Shown piece by piece: positions 32,909-45,277 of a stretch of DNA of 64,000 nt (positions within the stretch are counted from its first letter, which is position 1; every line of letters starts with the position of its first letter). The DNA comes from Vibrio proteolyticus NBRC 13287 (GTDB taxonomy: Bacteria; Pseudomonadota; Gammaproteobacteria; Enterobacterales; Vibrionaceae), in the NCBI RefSeq assembly GCF_000467125.1, contig NZ_BATJ01000004.1, positions 124,001-188,000 on the forward strand, read 5' to 3'. Under the pieces are notes generated by a model, which saw only the letters and a program-made list of their open reading frames with translations, searched no databases and was not told where the DNA came from. Position numbers and translations under genes: made by a program.

Positions 32909-34075
32909 ATGAGCACCCGCAAGCCAGCCACAATCGCGGTACGTACTGGTATCGAATCCGACACCCAGCATCACGCAGTCGTTCCCCCGATCTATTTGTC
33001 GACCAATTATGGCTTCCCGGCCTTTGGTGAAGTCCCCCAATACGACTATACCCGTTCAGGCAACCCCAATCGTGGCCTGCTGGAAAAAGCGCTGTATGAG
33101 CTTGAGTCGGGTCAGGGTGCAGTCGTGACCAACTGCGGGACCTCAGCCCTCAATTTGTGGGTATCCGCTTTCCTTGGTCCGGACGATCTGATCGTGGCAC
33201 CGCACGATTGCTACGGCGGCACATACCGTTTATTCAATACCCGGGCACAAAAAGGTGATTTCCAGGTTGCGTTTGTCGATCAATCCGACGACGCGGCACT
33301 GGAGGCCGCACTGGCCAAACGTCCCAAACTCATTCTGCTGGAAACCCCATCCAACCCGCTAGTGCGCGTAGTGGACATCGCCAAAGTATGCGAGAAAGCC
33401 AAACAATCCGGCACCCTGGTCGGGGTCGACAACACCTTTTTGACTCCGGTGTTCCAAAAGCCACTTGAGCTCGGCGCTGACTTTGTGATCCACTCCACCA
33501 CTAAGTTCATCAACGGTCACTCTGATGTGATTGGCGGCGTGGTGATCACCAAATCAGTGCAACACGCCGAAGATCTGGCCTGGTGGGGCAACTGCATCGG
33601 CGCGACGGGCACTCCGTTTGACAGCTACATGACCTTACGCGGGATCCGCACACTTGGCGCCCGGATGCGCGTGCATGAGGAAAGCTCACGCGAAATTCTG
33701 CGTTATCTGCAAGCTCAGCCTCTGGTCCGCAAAATCTACCACCCGAGTCTGCCAGAACATCCCGGCCATGAGATCGCCAAAAAGCAGCAAAGCGGATTCG
33801 GCTCAATGCTCAGCTTCGAATTTGCAGGCTCGTTTGAACAACTGAAATATTTCGTCGGCCAGTTAAGTCTGTTTTCGCTGGCGGAGTCGCTCGGCGGTGT
33901 CGAAAGCCTGATCTGCCACCCAGCCTCGATGACACACCGAGCCATGGGAGAAGCGGCACTGGCGGAAGCCGGCGTATCACAGCAACTGCTGCGACTATCG
34001 GTCGGGCTGGAAGACGTCAGCGACCTGATTGCCGATCTGGATCACGCCTTTACGCAAGCAAAGGAGGCACTGTAA
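32909..34075 (+). CDS. metB: Cystathionine gamma-synthase
   Basis: MetB condenses O-succinylhomoserine with cysteine to form cystathionine in methionine synthesis. The 388-residue PLP enzyme carries the pyridoxal lysine in HSTTKFINGHSD and the family segments YDYTRSGNPNR and SLGGVESLICHPASMTH. The ATG at 32909, with AAAGGAAAG upstream, gives the normal length; the frame upstream overlaps the operator zone and is not used. Its stop is immediately followed by the metL start (TAAATG), so the two are cotranscribed. Confidence 0.95.
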   Translation: MSTRKPATIAVRTGIESDTQHHAVVPPIYLSTNYGFPAFGEVPQYDYTRSGNPNRGLLEKALYELESGQGAVVTNCGTSALNLWVSAFLGPDDLIVAPHDCYGGTYRLFNTRAQKGDFQVAFVDQSDDAALEAALAKRPKLILLETPSNPLVRVVDIAKVCEKAKQSGTLVGVDNTFLTPVFQKPLELGADFVIHSTTKFINGHSDVIGGVVITKSVQHAEDLAWWGNCIGATGTPFDSYMTLRGIRTLGARMRVHEESSREILRYLQAQPLVRKIYHPSLPEHPGHEIAKKQQSGFGSMLSFEFAGSFEQLKYFVGQLSLFSLAESLGGVESLICHPASMTHRAMGEAALAEAGVSQQLLRLSVGLEDVSDLIADLDHAFTQAKEAL

Positions 34076-36487
34076 ATGACGCCCTTCCGTCAACTGCACA
34101 AATTCGGCGGCAGCAGCCTGGCCGATCCGGAGTGCTATCGCCGCGTAGTGACCATTCTCAGAGAATATTCAGGCAACGACGATCTGGTGATCGTGTCTGC
34201 CGCCGGCAAAACCACCAACCGTTTAATTGAGTTCACCGATGCGCTCAACAAAGACGGTCGTCTGGCACACGAGGTCCTGCAGTCCCTGCGTCAATATCAG
34301 TCGGAACTGATTGAGGACTTGCTGGACGGCGACAGCCGCAAGCAGTGTCTGACCCAACTGCATGATGAATTCAGCTCACTCGGTGAACTGACTGCGCCGC
34401 TAACAGAGTCCAGCCGCGCCGCTGTGCTGGGTCACGGAGAAGTATGGTCATCCCGCCTTCTGGCGGCCCTGTTGAACGCCAGTGATATGCAGGCTGTGGC
34501 TCAGGACGCGCGCGCGTTTCTGCGTGCGGAGGCCGGTACTCAGCCGGAAATCGATCGCGGCAGCTCCTATCCTCTGGTCAAAGATGTGCTGGCTCAGCAT
34601 GCCCATCACCGTGTGGTGATCACCGGCTTTATGGCGCAAGACACTCAAGGCCATACGGTTTTGCTTGGTCGCAATGGCTCCGATTACTCGGCGACCATCA
34701 TCGGGGCGCTGGCCGAGGTTGAACAGGTGACCATCTGGAGTGATGTGGCCGGCGTTTACAGCGCCGACCCCCGTCTGGTCGGTGATGCCTGCCTGTTGCC
34801 ACTGCTGCGCCTGGATGAAGCCAGTGAACTGGCACGTCTGGCCGCGCCCGTCCTGCACAGCCGTACCCTACAGCCCGTAGCGCAAAGCGCAATGGATCTG
34901 CATCTACGTTGTAGCCACGCACCGGAATCCGGCTCCACCCGTATCGAGCGGGTGCTGGCTTCCGGTCGCGGCGCCAAAATCATCACGTCGCTCAACGAAG
35001 TGCTGCTGATCGAACTGAGTTTCGGTCATGGCCACGACTTCCAGCGTTTACAGAATCAGGTGCTGGCCCACTTAAAGCGAGTCCAGCTTGAGCCTCTGGC
35101 ATTTGAATCTCAACCGGATCAATTGTGTCTGCGGCTGGCCTATACCGCAGAGATCGTCGGCGGGGCACTGCACTACCTGCAAGACGCCGCCATCGATGCA
35201 GAAATCAAACTGCGTGAGGGCTACTCATTGGTGGCTGCCGTCGGCGCAGGCGTGATCACCAATCCCAACCACTGCTTTGGTTTCTACCAGCAACTGAAAC
35301 ACGCACCGGTTGAATTTATTTCCGAATCTTTGTCCGGCTTAAGCCTGGTCGCCGTCGTGCGTAAAGTCGACACCGAACCGTTAGTCAAAGGCATTCACAC
35401 TCAGCTGTTTCAGGCGCAAAAAAGGGTGGCGATCGCTCTGTGTGGGAAAGGCAACATCGGCGCCAGCTGGGTTGCCCTGTTCACCGAACAAAAAGCAGAG
35501 CTGGAAAAACGCCACGGCATGAGCTTTGAGCTGGTCGCGGTGATTGACAGTCAGACCTATTGGTTCGATGAACATGGACTGGATCCGACTCAGATAGACG
35601 CCCGTTTTGACGATGAGGCGATTCCTTATCAGGACTGCGCTTGGATCAAACAAATCGGCGCGCTACGCAGTTACGATGATGCCATCGTGCTGGATGTCAC
35701 TGCCAGTGCGGAGCTGGCCGAACGTTATCTGGAGATAGCCGAACAAGGCATGCACCTGATTTCGGCCAACAAGGTGGCCGGCTCAGCATCCAGTGAACAG
35801 TATCATCAGGTGCAGGATGCGTTTGCCAAAATTAACCGTCACTGGCTGTATAACGCCACGGTCGGGGCTGGCCTGCCGATCAATCATACCGTGCGTGATT
35901 TGCGCGAAAGTGGCGATGATATCGTCGCGCTGTCGGGCATTTTTTCCGGCACGCTTTCCTGGTTGTTTCAACAATACGACGGCAGTGTCCCCTTTGCTGA
36001 ACTGGTCGATCTCGCCTGGCAGCAAGGGCTGACTGAACCCGATCCGCGCAACGATTTGGATGGTTCTGACGTGATGCGCAAACTGGTGATCCTGGCGCGC
36101 GAGTCCGGCCTGCATATTGAGCCAGAGCAGGTAAAAATCGAGTCGTTGGTGCCGGATGAACTGAGCGCAATATCACTGGATGATTTCCTCGACCGAGGTC
36201 AGCTTCTCAGTGAGCAACTGGCCGAGCGACTGGCGAAAGCTCAGCGCGAAGACAAGGTGCTGCGCTACGTCGCACGACTGGAGAAAAACGGCAAAGCCAC
36301 TGTTGGCGTTGAGGCACTGAGCCGCGAGCATGCGCTGGCCAACCTGCTGCCGTGTGACAACATTTTTGCCATCGAAAGTCGCTGGTACAAAGACAACCCG
36401 TTGGTCATCCGCGGGCCCGGTGCCGGACGTGAAGTCACCGCCGGAGCGATTCAGTCTGATCTCAACCGACTGGCTGGCTTACTGTGA
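34076..36487 (+). CDS. metL: Bifunctional aspartokinase II / homoserine dehydrogenase II
   Basis: MetL phosphorylates aspartate and, with its second domain, reduces aspartate semialdehyde to homoserine for methionine synthesis. The 803-residue protein begins with the kinase motif KFGGSSLAD. It has ACT-like regulatory domains in the middle (about 300-450) and a C-terminal homoserine dehydrogenase with CGKGNIGASW and the catalytic region NDLDGSDVMRKL. It directly follows metB, and MetJ control is expected from the shared operator. Assignment to MetL rather than ThrA rests mainly on this location. Confidence 0.94.
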   Translation: MTPFRQLHKFGGSSLADPECYRRVVTILREYSGNDDLVIVSAAGKTTNRLIEFTDALNKDGRLAHEVLQSLRQYQSELIEDLLDGDSRKQCLTQLHDEFSSLGELTAPLTESSRAAVLGHGEVWSSRLLAALLNASDMQAVAQDARAFLRAEAGTQPEIDRGSSYPLVKDVLAQHAHHRVVITGFMAQDTQGHTVLLGRNGSDYSATIIGALAEVEQVTIWSDVAGVYSADPRLVGDACLLPLLRLDEASELARLAAPVLHSRTLQPVAQSAMDLHLRCSHAPESGSTRIERVLASGRGAKIITSLNEVLLIELSFGHGHDFQRLQNQVLAHLKRVQLEPLAFESQPDQLCLRLAYTAEIVGGALHYLQDAAIDAEIKLREGYSLVAAVGAGVITNPNHCFGFYQQLKHAPVEFISESLSGLSLVAVVRKVDTEPLVKGIHTQLFQAQKRVAIALCGKGNIGASWVALFTEQKAELEKRHGMSFELVAVIDSQTYWFDEHGLDPTQIDARFDDEAIPYQDCAWIKQIGALRSYDDAIVLDVTASAELAERYLEIAEQGMHLISANKVAGSASSEQYHQVQDAFAKINRHWLYNATVGAGLPINHTVRDLRESGDDIVALSGIFSGTLSWLFQQYDGSVPFAELVDLAWQQGLTEPDPRNDLDGSDVMRKLVILARESGLHIEPEQVKIESLVPDELSAISLDDFLDRGQLLSEQLAERLAKAQREDKVLRYVARLEKNGKATVGVEALSREHALANLLPCDNIFAIESRWYKDNPLVIRGPGAGREVTAGAIQSDLNRLAGLL

Positions 36488-37705
<1,218 letters not shown>

Positions 37706-37727
37706 TCTGCACAGCCACTCCCAAAAG

Positions 37728-37756
37728 AAAAACCCCTGCTCAATGGCAGGGGTTTT
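37728..37756. terminator. Bidirectional terminator between metF and zapB
   Basis: AAAACCCCTGC/GCAGGGGTTTT stem with 6-base loop, A and T tracts on both sides. Confidence 0.92.
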
Positions 37757-37776
37757 AGCATCGGGTCATGGCGAAC

Positions 37777-38019
37777 TTATTCAACTTCGTCCATTTTACC
37801 CAGCAGGCTGCGAATGCGCTCTTGCCACTGGGCGTGATCTTGTTGCATCTGCTGTGCTTTCTGCTCCAGCTCAACACGGCTGTCACGCAGTTCATTGGCT
37901 TCACTCACCAGTTTCTGCTTCTCTTCTTTCAATTCTTCCACTTCCATTTGCAGAAGTGCGATCGTGTCTACTGCGGTTTGAATTTTTGCTTCTAGTTGCT
38001 CTAATACTTCAAAAGACAT
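37777..38019 (-). CDS. zapB: Cell division protein ZapB
   Basis: ZapB is a small cytoplasmic coiled-coil protein that links ZapA-FtsZ at the division ring and helps connect it to the terminus via MatP. The 80-residue protein is predicted to be almost entirely one coiled coil (heptad pattern through [20 protein letters not shown]). Size and the [14 protein letters not shown] start match the family. It lies between metF and glpX. Confidence 0.92.
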   Translation of the reverse strand: MSFEVLEQLEAKIQTAVDTIALLQMEVEELKEEKQKLVSEANELRDSRVELEQKAQQMQQDHAQWQERIRSLLGKMDEVE

Positions 38020-38334
38020 CTTAGCCTACCCTTTTGTTTATTCGGTTGACGTGAAGTGACTCTCCACCTAATGCCTTCATTCTACTCAGCACAGCGGCGA
38101 GAAACACTCTCTATATTCGATATTTTGCGCTATTCGGTTAAAAAAACGGCGCATATTGACAAACAGTTAACTTAAGCCCACGCCAGCCCTGATGCTGACT
38201 CGCTCTTTGGTCATTTTTGCATTCATTCTTGATCCAGTACAAGTGATACGGACGCAAAAAAGCAAACGTTTACTTTTTGATATGCTAAAATCGCCGCCGT
38301 AACTTTCCTCATCCTGTTTGACATTGGAGTCCTC
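38020..38334 (+). promoter_or_regulatory. glpX upstream region with PurR-like palindrome
   Basis: This gap of about 315 bases between divergent zapB and glpX holds GCAAACGTTTAC (38262-38273), 62 bases before glpX and close to the PurR operator core. Otherwise nothing clear is seen. Confidence 0.45.
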
Positions 38335-39342
38335 ATGAAACGCGATTTAGCAATGGCCTTTTCCCGGGTTACGGAAGGTGCCGCACTGGCAGGTTACAAA
38401 TGGCTTGGCCGTGGTGACAAAAATGCAGCCGACGGTGCCGCAGTGGAAGTGATGCGCACCCTGCTCAATCAAACGGACATCAGTGGCGAAATCGTCATTG
38501 GTGAGGGCGAAATCGACGACGCACCGATGCTCTACATCGGTGAAAGCGTCGGATTGGGTGGCGATGCCGTCGACATTGCTGTCGATCCGATTGAAGGCAC
38601 ACGCATGACTGCCATGGGGCAGTCCAACGCACTGGCGGTACTGGCGGCCGGCGAAAAAGGCAGCTTTCTCAAAGCGCCGGATATGTATATGGAAAAGCTG
38701 GTTGTCGGGCCTGGCGCTAAAGGCTGTATCGATCTCAACAAGTCACTCGAAGACAACCTGCACAACGTGGCGAAAGCGCTCAACAAATCGCTCGACACCT
38801 TAGTGGTGATCACGCTTGCCAAGCCACGCCACGACCCTATCATTGCTCAAATGCAGGCACTGGGCGTACGGGTATTCGCTGTACCAGATGGCGACGTGGC
38901 GGCATCAATTCTGACCTGTATGCCTGACAGTGAAGTGGACATGATGTATTGCATCGGCGGCGCTCCAGAAGGCGTGGTGTCTGCGGCGGTGATCCGCGCG
39001 CTCGATGGCGACATGAACGGGCGTTTGCTGCCGCGCCATGAAGTTAAAGGCGAAAACGAAGACAACCGCATCCACGGTGCGGCCGAGCTGAAGCGCTGTC
39101 AGGAAATGGGGGTGGAAGCGCGAAAAGTGCTGCGCATGGATGACATGGCGCGCAGCGACAACGTGATTTTCTCCGCAACCGGCATCACCAAAGGCGACCT
39201 GCTCGAAGGCATTACCCGTCAGGGTAACATCGCGACCACCGAAACCTTACTGATACGTGGCCGCTGTCGCACCATCCGCCGCATCAAATCCACCCACTAC
39301 CTGGAACGTAAAGATCCAGAAGTCAGAGCCATAATTCTCTAA
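38335..39342 (+). CDS. glpX: Class II fructose-1,6-bisphosphatase
   Basis: GlpX hydrolyses fructose 1,6-bisphosphate in gluconeogenesis. The 335-residue protein has the class II metal and phosphate motifs GEGEIDDAPMLYIGE and DPIEGTRMTAMGQ. In E. coli it belongs to the glpFKX operon; here no glpFK is adjacent and it appears to be transcribed alone, downstream of a PurR-like palindrome. It ends at a terminator shared with the convergent ATPase gene. Confidence 0.95.
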   Translation: MKRDLAMAFSRVTEGAALAGYKWLGRGDKNAADGAAVEVMRTLLNQTDISGEIVIGEGEIDDAPMLYIGESVGLGGDAVDIAVDPIEGTRMTAMGQSNALAVLAAGEKGSFLKAPDMYMEKLVVGPGAKGCIDLNKSLEDNLHNVAKALNKSLDTLVVITLAKPRHDPIIAQMQALGVRVFAVPDGDVAASILTCMPDSEVDMMYCIGGAPEGVVSAAVIRALDGDMNGRLLPRHEVKGENEDNRIHGAAELKRCQEMGVEARKVLRMDDMARSDNVIFSATGITKGDLLEGITRQGNIATTETLLIRGRCRTIRRIKSTHYLERKDPEVRAIIL

Positions 39343-39344
39343 AC

Positions 39345-39376
39345 AAAACCGCCCGTTCTCTGCAACGGGCGGTTTT
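39345..39376. terminator. Bidirectional terminator after glpX
   Basis: AAAACCGCCCGTT/AACGGGCGGTTTT perfect 13-base stem, 6-base loop. Confidence 0.92.
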
Positions 39377-39379
39377 GCG

Positions 39380-40822
39380 TCAGCGGCGATGAATGTGTAC
39401 CCGGTAGCCCGTGTCTGCTGGCAGAAAATCGACGTAATGGTCAACCGCTTCTAACGCATCATCTTCATGGTGCGTGACGTACAGCAGCTGGCTCAGCCCG
39501 GCAGAGGCGATCCGATTCAGCGCAAACCACACCAGTTTGCGGTTGAGATAGTCCAGCCCCTGATACGGTTCGTCCAAGATCAGCAGCGCCGGTTGCTTAA
39601 TCAGCGCGCGGCCTATCAGGAGTAATCGTTGCTGACCATAATCCAGCGCTTTAAAGCTGACTTTGGCCAGCTCGCTCATCGCCAGTACCTCCAGCCACTG
39701 CTGCGCCAGCAGAATCTGATTTTTAGACGGCTGTTCGTACAGGCCAATCGAGTCAAAAAAGCCGGACAGTAGCACCTCCAGCGCGCTGCATCCGACCCGG
39801 TATTGCAGATGCAGCGCGGATGAGACGATCCCGATGTGACGTTTCACATCCCAGATACTCTCGCCACTGCCCCGCTTCATACCCAGCACGATGACATCAT
39901 TGCTGTAACACTGCGGGTGATCGCCCATAATGAGCCCGAGCAACGTACTCTTACCACAACCATTGGGCCCTCGAATCTGCCAGTGCTCCCCTCGGCGGAT
40001 TTGCCAGTTTAACTGCGAAAAGATCAGCCCGTCCACGTACTCCACTTTGACGTCTTTCATCGCAACCAGAGGATCCGGGTAGTCGTGCGGCGCGGATTGC
40101 AGCTCCATCAAGGCAAACATCGCCGAACTTTTCTGCTCAGACAGCGCCTGCAACTGACGCATCAAAGGATGGTCATGCCATTGCTCACGGGTCATCGTCT
40201 CAGTCAATGTCTCTTGGTCAAACAGAGCCACGTGGCTGATGCACTCGGGCAACTCGTCCTCACGTGAGGTAATGATCACCAGTTGCATCTCCTCAGCACA
40301 CGAATTGAGTAATCCGGTTAACGCTTGACGGTGCGCGCTGTCGAGGCCCGAATACGGCTCATCGAGCACCAACATCTCCGGCCGCGCAGCCAGTGCCCGC
40401 GCTAACATGACCCGGCGAGTTTCGCCGGTCGACAACTGGCGAAAATGGCGTTGACGTAAGTGGAGCAAATCGGTTTGTTGCAGCAACGCGTCGCGTTCTG
40501 TCTCACAGAGATCGAAACCAGCCAACAGCTGCTCTACGGTCGAACCGTAGTCTATATGATCCTGAAAGTCTGTTTCGTCCTGCGCGATTTCCTGTTCGAG
40601 CAGTTGCTGTTGCAACGCCAGTGACACGCAGGCAATGCGCGCCGGTCGCGCCTCAATCGTGCCGCTATCTGGCTCGGCGTCACCGCTTAATAGCTGCACC
40701 AGCGCTGACACACAGTGGCTGTGTGCCGCAAATACGGCCCAATGCTGACCTTTGGCCAAGTGCCAGTTCGAAATGGAAAGAGACGTTGCCGGATTGCGGT
40801 AACGAAGGTGGTCAAATTGCAT
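39380..40822 (-). CDS. Duplicated ABC ATPase, ModF-like
   Basis: This 480-residue soluble protein has two ABC nucleotide-binding domains. The second is complete: GPNGCGKST, the DYGQQRLLLIGRAL signature region and LLILDEPYQGLD. The first keeps the signature STGETRRVMLARAL and Walker B MLVLDEPYSGLD, but its Walker A position reads AAHSHCVSA, with no GK(S/T). It should therefore bind ATP poorly there. There is no membrane domain and no adjacent transporter. E. coli ModF (PhrA) is the closest recognised relative, and its function is unclear. A role in molybdate is not implied by this context. Confidence 0.75.
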   Translation of the reverse strand: MQFDHLRYRNPATSLSISNWHLAKGQHWAVFAAHSHCVSALVQLLSGDAEPDSGTIEARPARIACVSLALQQQLLEQEIAQDETDFQDHIDYGSTVEQLLAGFDLCETERDALLQQTDLLHLRQRHFRQLSTGETRRVMLARALAARPEMLVLDEPYSGLDSAHRQALTGLLNSCAEEMQLVIITSREDELPECISHVALFDQETLTETMTREQWHDHPLMRQLQALSEQKSSAMFALMELQSAPHDYPDPLVAMKDVKVEYVDGLIFSQLNWQIRRGEHWQIRGPNGCGKSTLLGLIMGDHPQCYSNDVIVLGMKRGSGESIWDVKRHIGIVSSALHLQYRVGCSALEVLLSGFFDSIGLYEQPSKNQILLAQQWLEVLAMSELAKVSFKALDYGQQRLLLIGRALIKQPALLILDEPYQGLDYLNRKLVWFALNRIASAGLSQLLYVTHHEDDALEAVDHYVDFLPADTGYRVHIHRR

Positions 40823-40900
40823 GTACTGTCCTTGTTGTGCTTGTTGTTTTTTTCACCATAGTGCAGGAAGTACCCACGGAATACCAGCCGCCTAAAAAAC

Positions 40901-40928
40901 AAAAACGGAGGCCGAAGCCTCCGTTTTT
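40901..40928. terminator. Terminator of groESL
   Basis: AAAAACGGAGGC/GCCTCCGTTTTT perfect stem with CGAA tetraloop, 23 bases after the groEL stop on the minus strand. Confidence 0.92.
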
Positions 40929-40950
40929 CGCAGTTAGGTGAGCGCGATGA

Positions 40951-42600
<1,650 letters not shown>

Positions 42601-42651
42601 TTATATCCTTTTCCAAATACGTTTTACGTTTTCGTTGTGATTCAGAGTTTA

Positions 42652-42942
42652 TTACTCAACGATTGCCATGATGTCGTTTTCAGACATGATCAGTACTTCT
42701 TTACCATCGATTTTCTCTGTCTTCGTGCCGTAGCCTTCTGCGAAAATCACAGTATCGCCAACTTTAACGTCCAGTGGCTGAACAGAGCCGTTCTCCAGGA
42801 TGCGGCCTTTGCCAACAGCCAGAACCACACCACGAGTTGATTTTTCTGCAGCTGAACCCGTCAGAACGATGCCACCAGCAGATTTAGACTCAACTTCTTG
42901 GCGCTCTACGATAACTCGGTCATGTAATGGACGAATATTCAT
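42652..42942 (-). CDS. groES: Co-chaperonin GroES
   Basis: GroES is the 10-kDa lid of the GroEL cavity. The 96-residue protein has [18 protein letters not shown], the mobile loop [12 protein letters not shown] and the GEGYGTK-type segment ([10 protein letters not shown]). AGGAGAG precedes the ATG. A sigma32-type promoter lies about 75-105 bases upstream. Confidence 0.97.
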   Translation of the reverse strand: MNIRPLHDRVIVERQEVESKSAGGIVLTGSAAEKSTRGVVLAVGKGRILENGSVQPLDVKVGDTVIFAEGYGTKTEKIDGKEVLIMSENDIMAIVE

Positions 42943-43018
42943 TGGTCGTCTCTCCTGAAAGTTTCCATGTTTGATTTGATAATTGCCTTAAACAAGCGGC
43001 AAAGCCTTGTCGTAACTA

Positions 43019-43048
43019 TATGTGGGGCAATTGCGGCAATCCCAAGGG
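43019..43048 (-). promoter_or_regulatory. Sigma32-type heat-shock promoter of groESL
   Basis: On the minus strand CCCTTGGGA (43040-43048) and CCCCACATA (43019-43027), 12 bases apart, resemble the RpoH consensus. The -35 differs from CCCTTGAAA at two positions. A G8 run on the plus strand adjoins it. Confidence 0.6.
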
Positions 43049-43222
43049 GGGGGACGGATTTTTTTGTGAGGCGGCTAACGAAATGAACACGATAACAATG
43101 GAGCCAATACTAAAAGTAAAAATTGAACTCACTGGGCCATTCTAGAAACCTTTACAGCAAGATTGTCAATCCTTTGCTTTATTAACTCGATCCGACATAA
43201 TAGCCGGAAGAAAGGAGTGTAC

Positions 43223-43834
43223 ATGAAAACAATCGACAGGATCTTACAAACCATTAAGCGCGATGGTGCGGTCACCGCCAAACAACTGGCTGAAGAGCTG
43301 GGCATGACCACCATGGGCGCCCGCCAGCACCTGCAAGGCCTGGAAGACGATGGCATCCTGGCGTTTCACGATGTGCGAGTCAAAGTCGGCCGCCCGACCC
43401 GCCATTGGTCATTGACCAAAAAAGGCCATGCCCAGTTTGCCGATCGTCACGGCGAACTGACTATTCAGGTGATCGATGCGGTGGAAAGTGTCTTTGGTAG
43501 CGCAGGGCTGGAAAAAGTCACCCTGCAGCGAGAGCAACAAACGCTTGAGCATTATCAGACTGCGCTGCAACCTTGTCATTCCCTTGAAGAGAAACTGTCG
43601 ATGTTGGTTGAGCTGCGTGAGCAGGAAGGGTACATGGCCGAGCTGGAGTCATGCGACGATGGCTACCTGCTGATTGAAAACCACTGCCCAATCTGCAAAG
43701 CCGCTAAGCGCTGCCCCAGCTTGTGCAAATCCGAACTCAACATTTTTCAGAAGTTGCTTGGCGAACAATATCAGGTCAAGCGGACGGAACACATCATCAA
43801 CGGTGAGCGCCGCTGTACCTACCACATTCGCTAG
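43223..43834 (+). CDS. SufR-like metalloregulator, winged-helix with Cys cluster
   Basis: This 203-residue regulator has an N-terminal winged helix (about residues 1-75; AKQLAEELGMTTMGARQHLQ reads as the recognition region). Its C-terminal Cys pattern (NCPICKAAKRCPSLCKSE and a late RRCTYHIR) resembles the iron-sulfur ligands of SufR-family regulators. It may sense Fe-S status or another metal or redox signal; no suf/isc gene is adjacent, so the target is unknown. The ATG at 43223 has AAAGGAG upstream and is preferred over a longer frame. It is divergent from groESL. Confidence 0.7.
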   Translation: MKTIDRILQTIKRDGAVTAKQLAEELGMTTMGARQHLQGLEDDGILAFHDVRVKVGRPTRHWSLTKKGHAQFADRHGELTIQVIDAVESVFGSAGLEKVTLQREQQTLEHYQTALQPCHSLEEKLSMLVELREQEGYMAELESCDDGYLLIENHCPICKAAKRCPSLCKSELNIFQKLLGEQYQVKRTEHIINGERRCTYHIR

Positions 43835-43948
43835 ACCAATCGTCTCATATTTAAGACCAGCCACAGGCCGATAAACCGTTCGCTGAATTGTTGCGTAAAC
43901 TGTAAAGGTGTTGATAGTTTAATCAGCACTGCAGTTGAGGGAACAATC

Positions 43949-44290
43949 ATGAGCAGTATGCCTACCCAACAACGGTTGCCGCCATTTGATGAACTGGTCA
44001 AACTGGCAGAACGTGATCCTGAAGCGTTTGACCGCTTCAAACATCAATTGTGTGATGAGATGATCGCGTCAGCCTCCGATTTTATGCAAGATCGCCTGCG
44101 CGCTCAGCAATCACACATCGACTTGTTGATCAGTCACTGCAGCAACCCGACGCACGTCAATGTGACATTGCAAAGTGAGTTATTTAAACAGTTTGCCAAG
44201 TTCCGCGACGCTCTGAATGGTGAACTGGATATCGCCCCGACCAGCGCCGACGTAGTCCCTTTCAGGCCCAAAGAGCAAGACTGGCGCTGA
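43949..44290 (+). CDS. Small DUF3135-like protein
   Basis: This 113-residue, mostly helical cytoplasmic protein has unknown function. It begins with PPFDELVKLAERDPEAFDRF, which recalls the DUF3135 family of gammaproteobacterial proteins. No membrane segment, signal peptide or catalytic motif is visible. It stands between the SufR-like regulator and the convergent birA, whose stop lies 18 bases away. GAGGGAACA upstream serves as the ribosome site. Confidence 0.7.
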   Translation: MSSMPTQQRLPPFDELVKLAERDPEAFDRFKHQLCDEMIASASDFMQDRLRAQQSHIDLLISHCSNPTHVNVTLQSELFKQFAKFRDALNGELDIAPTSADVVPFRPKEQDWR

Positions 44291-44308
44291 GGTGCGGTCA
44301 TCTTCGTA

Positions 44309-45277
44309 TCACAAACCATTACCGCGCAGGGAAATTTCGCCTCCGATGTAGGCTTCAAGGCCTGCCTCAGTTTCAAGTAACACACCACCCTGCTCATTGA
44401 TACCACGTTCAATACCAGTGATTTCTCTTGGTCCCATGAGCAGCCTGACTGGGCGGTGGATGAAATTGTCCAGTCGATTCCAACGTTCGACGAACCCAGC
44501 CATTCCCTGAAACTCATAGTCTTCCAGCGCTTTGTGCAGAGTCTTCACCAAGGTGATCGCCAGTTGATTACGGTCTATCTCACGCCCTTGCAACGCCTGA
44601 GACAAACTGGCCCAGGGCTGAGTAATTCCCGGAGTATCGTCATCCATACTCAGGTTCATCCCCATGCCGATCACGAGATTTGCAGCTGCCCCTGCCTGTC
44701 CCGACATCTCAACCAGAATCCCGGCTAACTTGCGATCGCGAAAGTAGAGATCGTTGGGCCACTTGAGTTTAACGCCATCAATCCCCAAAGACTCCAGCGC
44801 TTCTACCACCGCCACGCCGACAACCAGGCTCAGTCCCATCGCTGCCGCCATGCCGGCATCAAGTCGCCAGTACATCGACAAATACAGATTGGCACCGAAG
44901 GGTGAAATCCATTCCCGTCCACGGCGGCCACGCCCTTGTGACTGATATTCCGCGATACACACCGAGCCCGATTCCAACTGAGCAGCTTTATCGAGTAAAT
45001 GTTGATTGGTTGAACCAATGATCGGAACCAGCTCTAGTGGCTTCTCAGTCGCGGCCTGCAAAACCTGTTCATCCAGCAGTTGCATTGGCTTTGCCAGTTG
45101 ATAACCTTTACCCTGGACACGGAAAATGTCCACGCCCCACTCCTGAATCCCTTTGATGTGCTTACTGATCGCTGCACGGGAAATCCCCAGGGTGTCGCCC
45201 AGTTCTTCCCCGGAATGAAAGCCGCCTTGAGAAAGTTGCTTCAGCAATGTCAGTTTTACACTGTGATCTTTTTTCAT
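44309..45277 (-). CDS. birA: Biotin--protein ligase and biotin operon repressor BirA
   Basis: BirA activates biotin to biotinyl-AMP, attaches it to the acetyl-CoA carboxylase carrier protein, and in this long form represses the bio operon. The 322-residue protein has an N-terminal winged helix (about 1-60; GISRAAISKHIKGIQEWG). The catalytic domain shows QGRGRRGREWISPFG and LKWPNDLYF, followed by a C-terminal SH3-like domain. Its start overlaps the end of murB by four bases, so the two are translationally coupled. Confidence 0.95.
   Translation of the reverse strand: MKKDHSVKLTLLKQLSQGGFHSGEELGDTLGISRAAISKHIKGIQEWGVDIFRVQGKGYQLAKPMQLLDEQVLQAATEKPLELVPIIGSTNQHLLDKAAQLESGSVCIAEYQSQGRGRRGREWISPFGANLYLSMYWRLDAGMAAAMGLSLVVGVAVVEALESLGIDGVKLKWPNDLYFRDRKLAGILVEMSGQAGAAANLVIGMGMNLSMDDDTPGITQPWASLSQALQGREIDRNQLAITLVKTLHKALEDYEFQGMAGFVERWNRLDNFIHRPVRLLMGPREITGIERGINEQGGVLLETEAGLEAYIGGEISLRGNGL

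Noticed and set aside
43046..43053. G8 run upstream of groES as a phase-variable tract
   Set aside because: It adjoins the -35 of the heat-shock promoter, but a length effect on an essential operon is unlikely and nothing else supports it.
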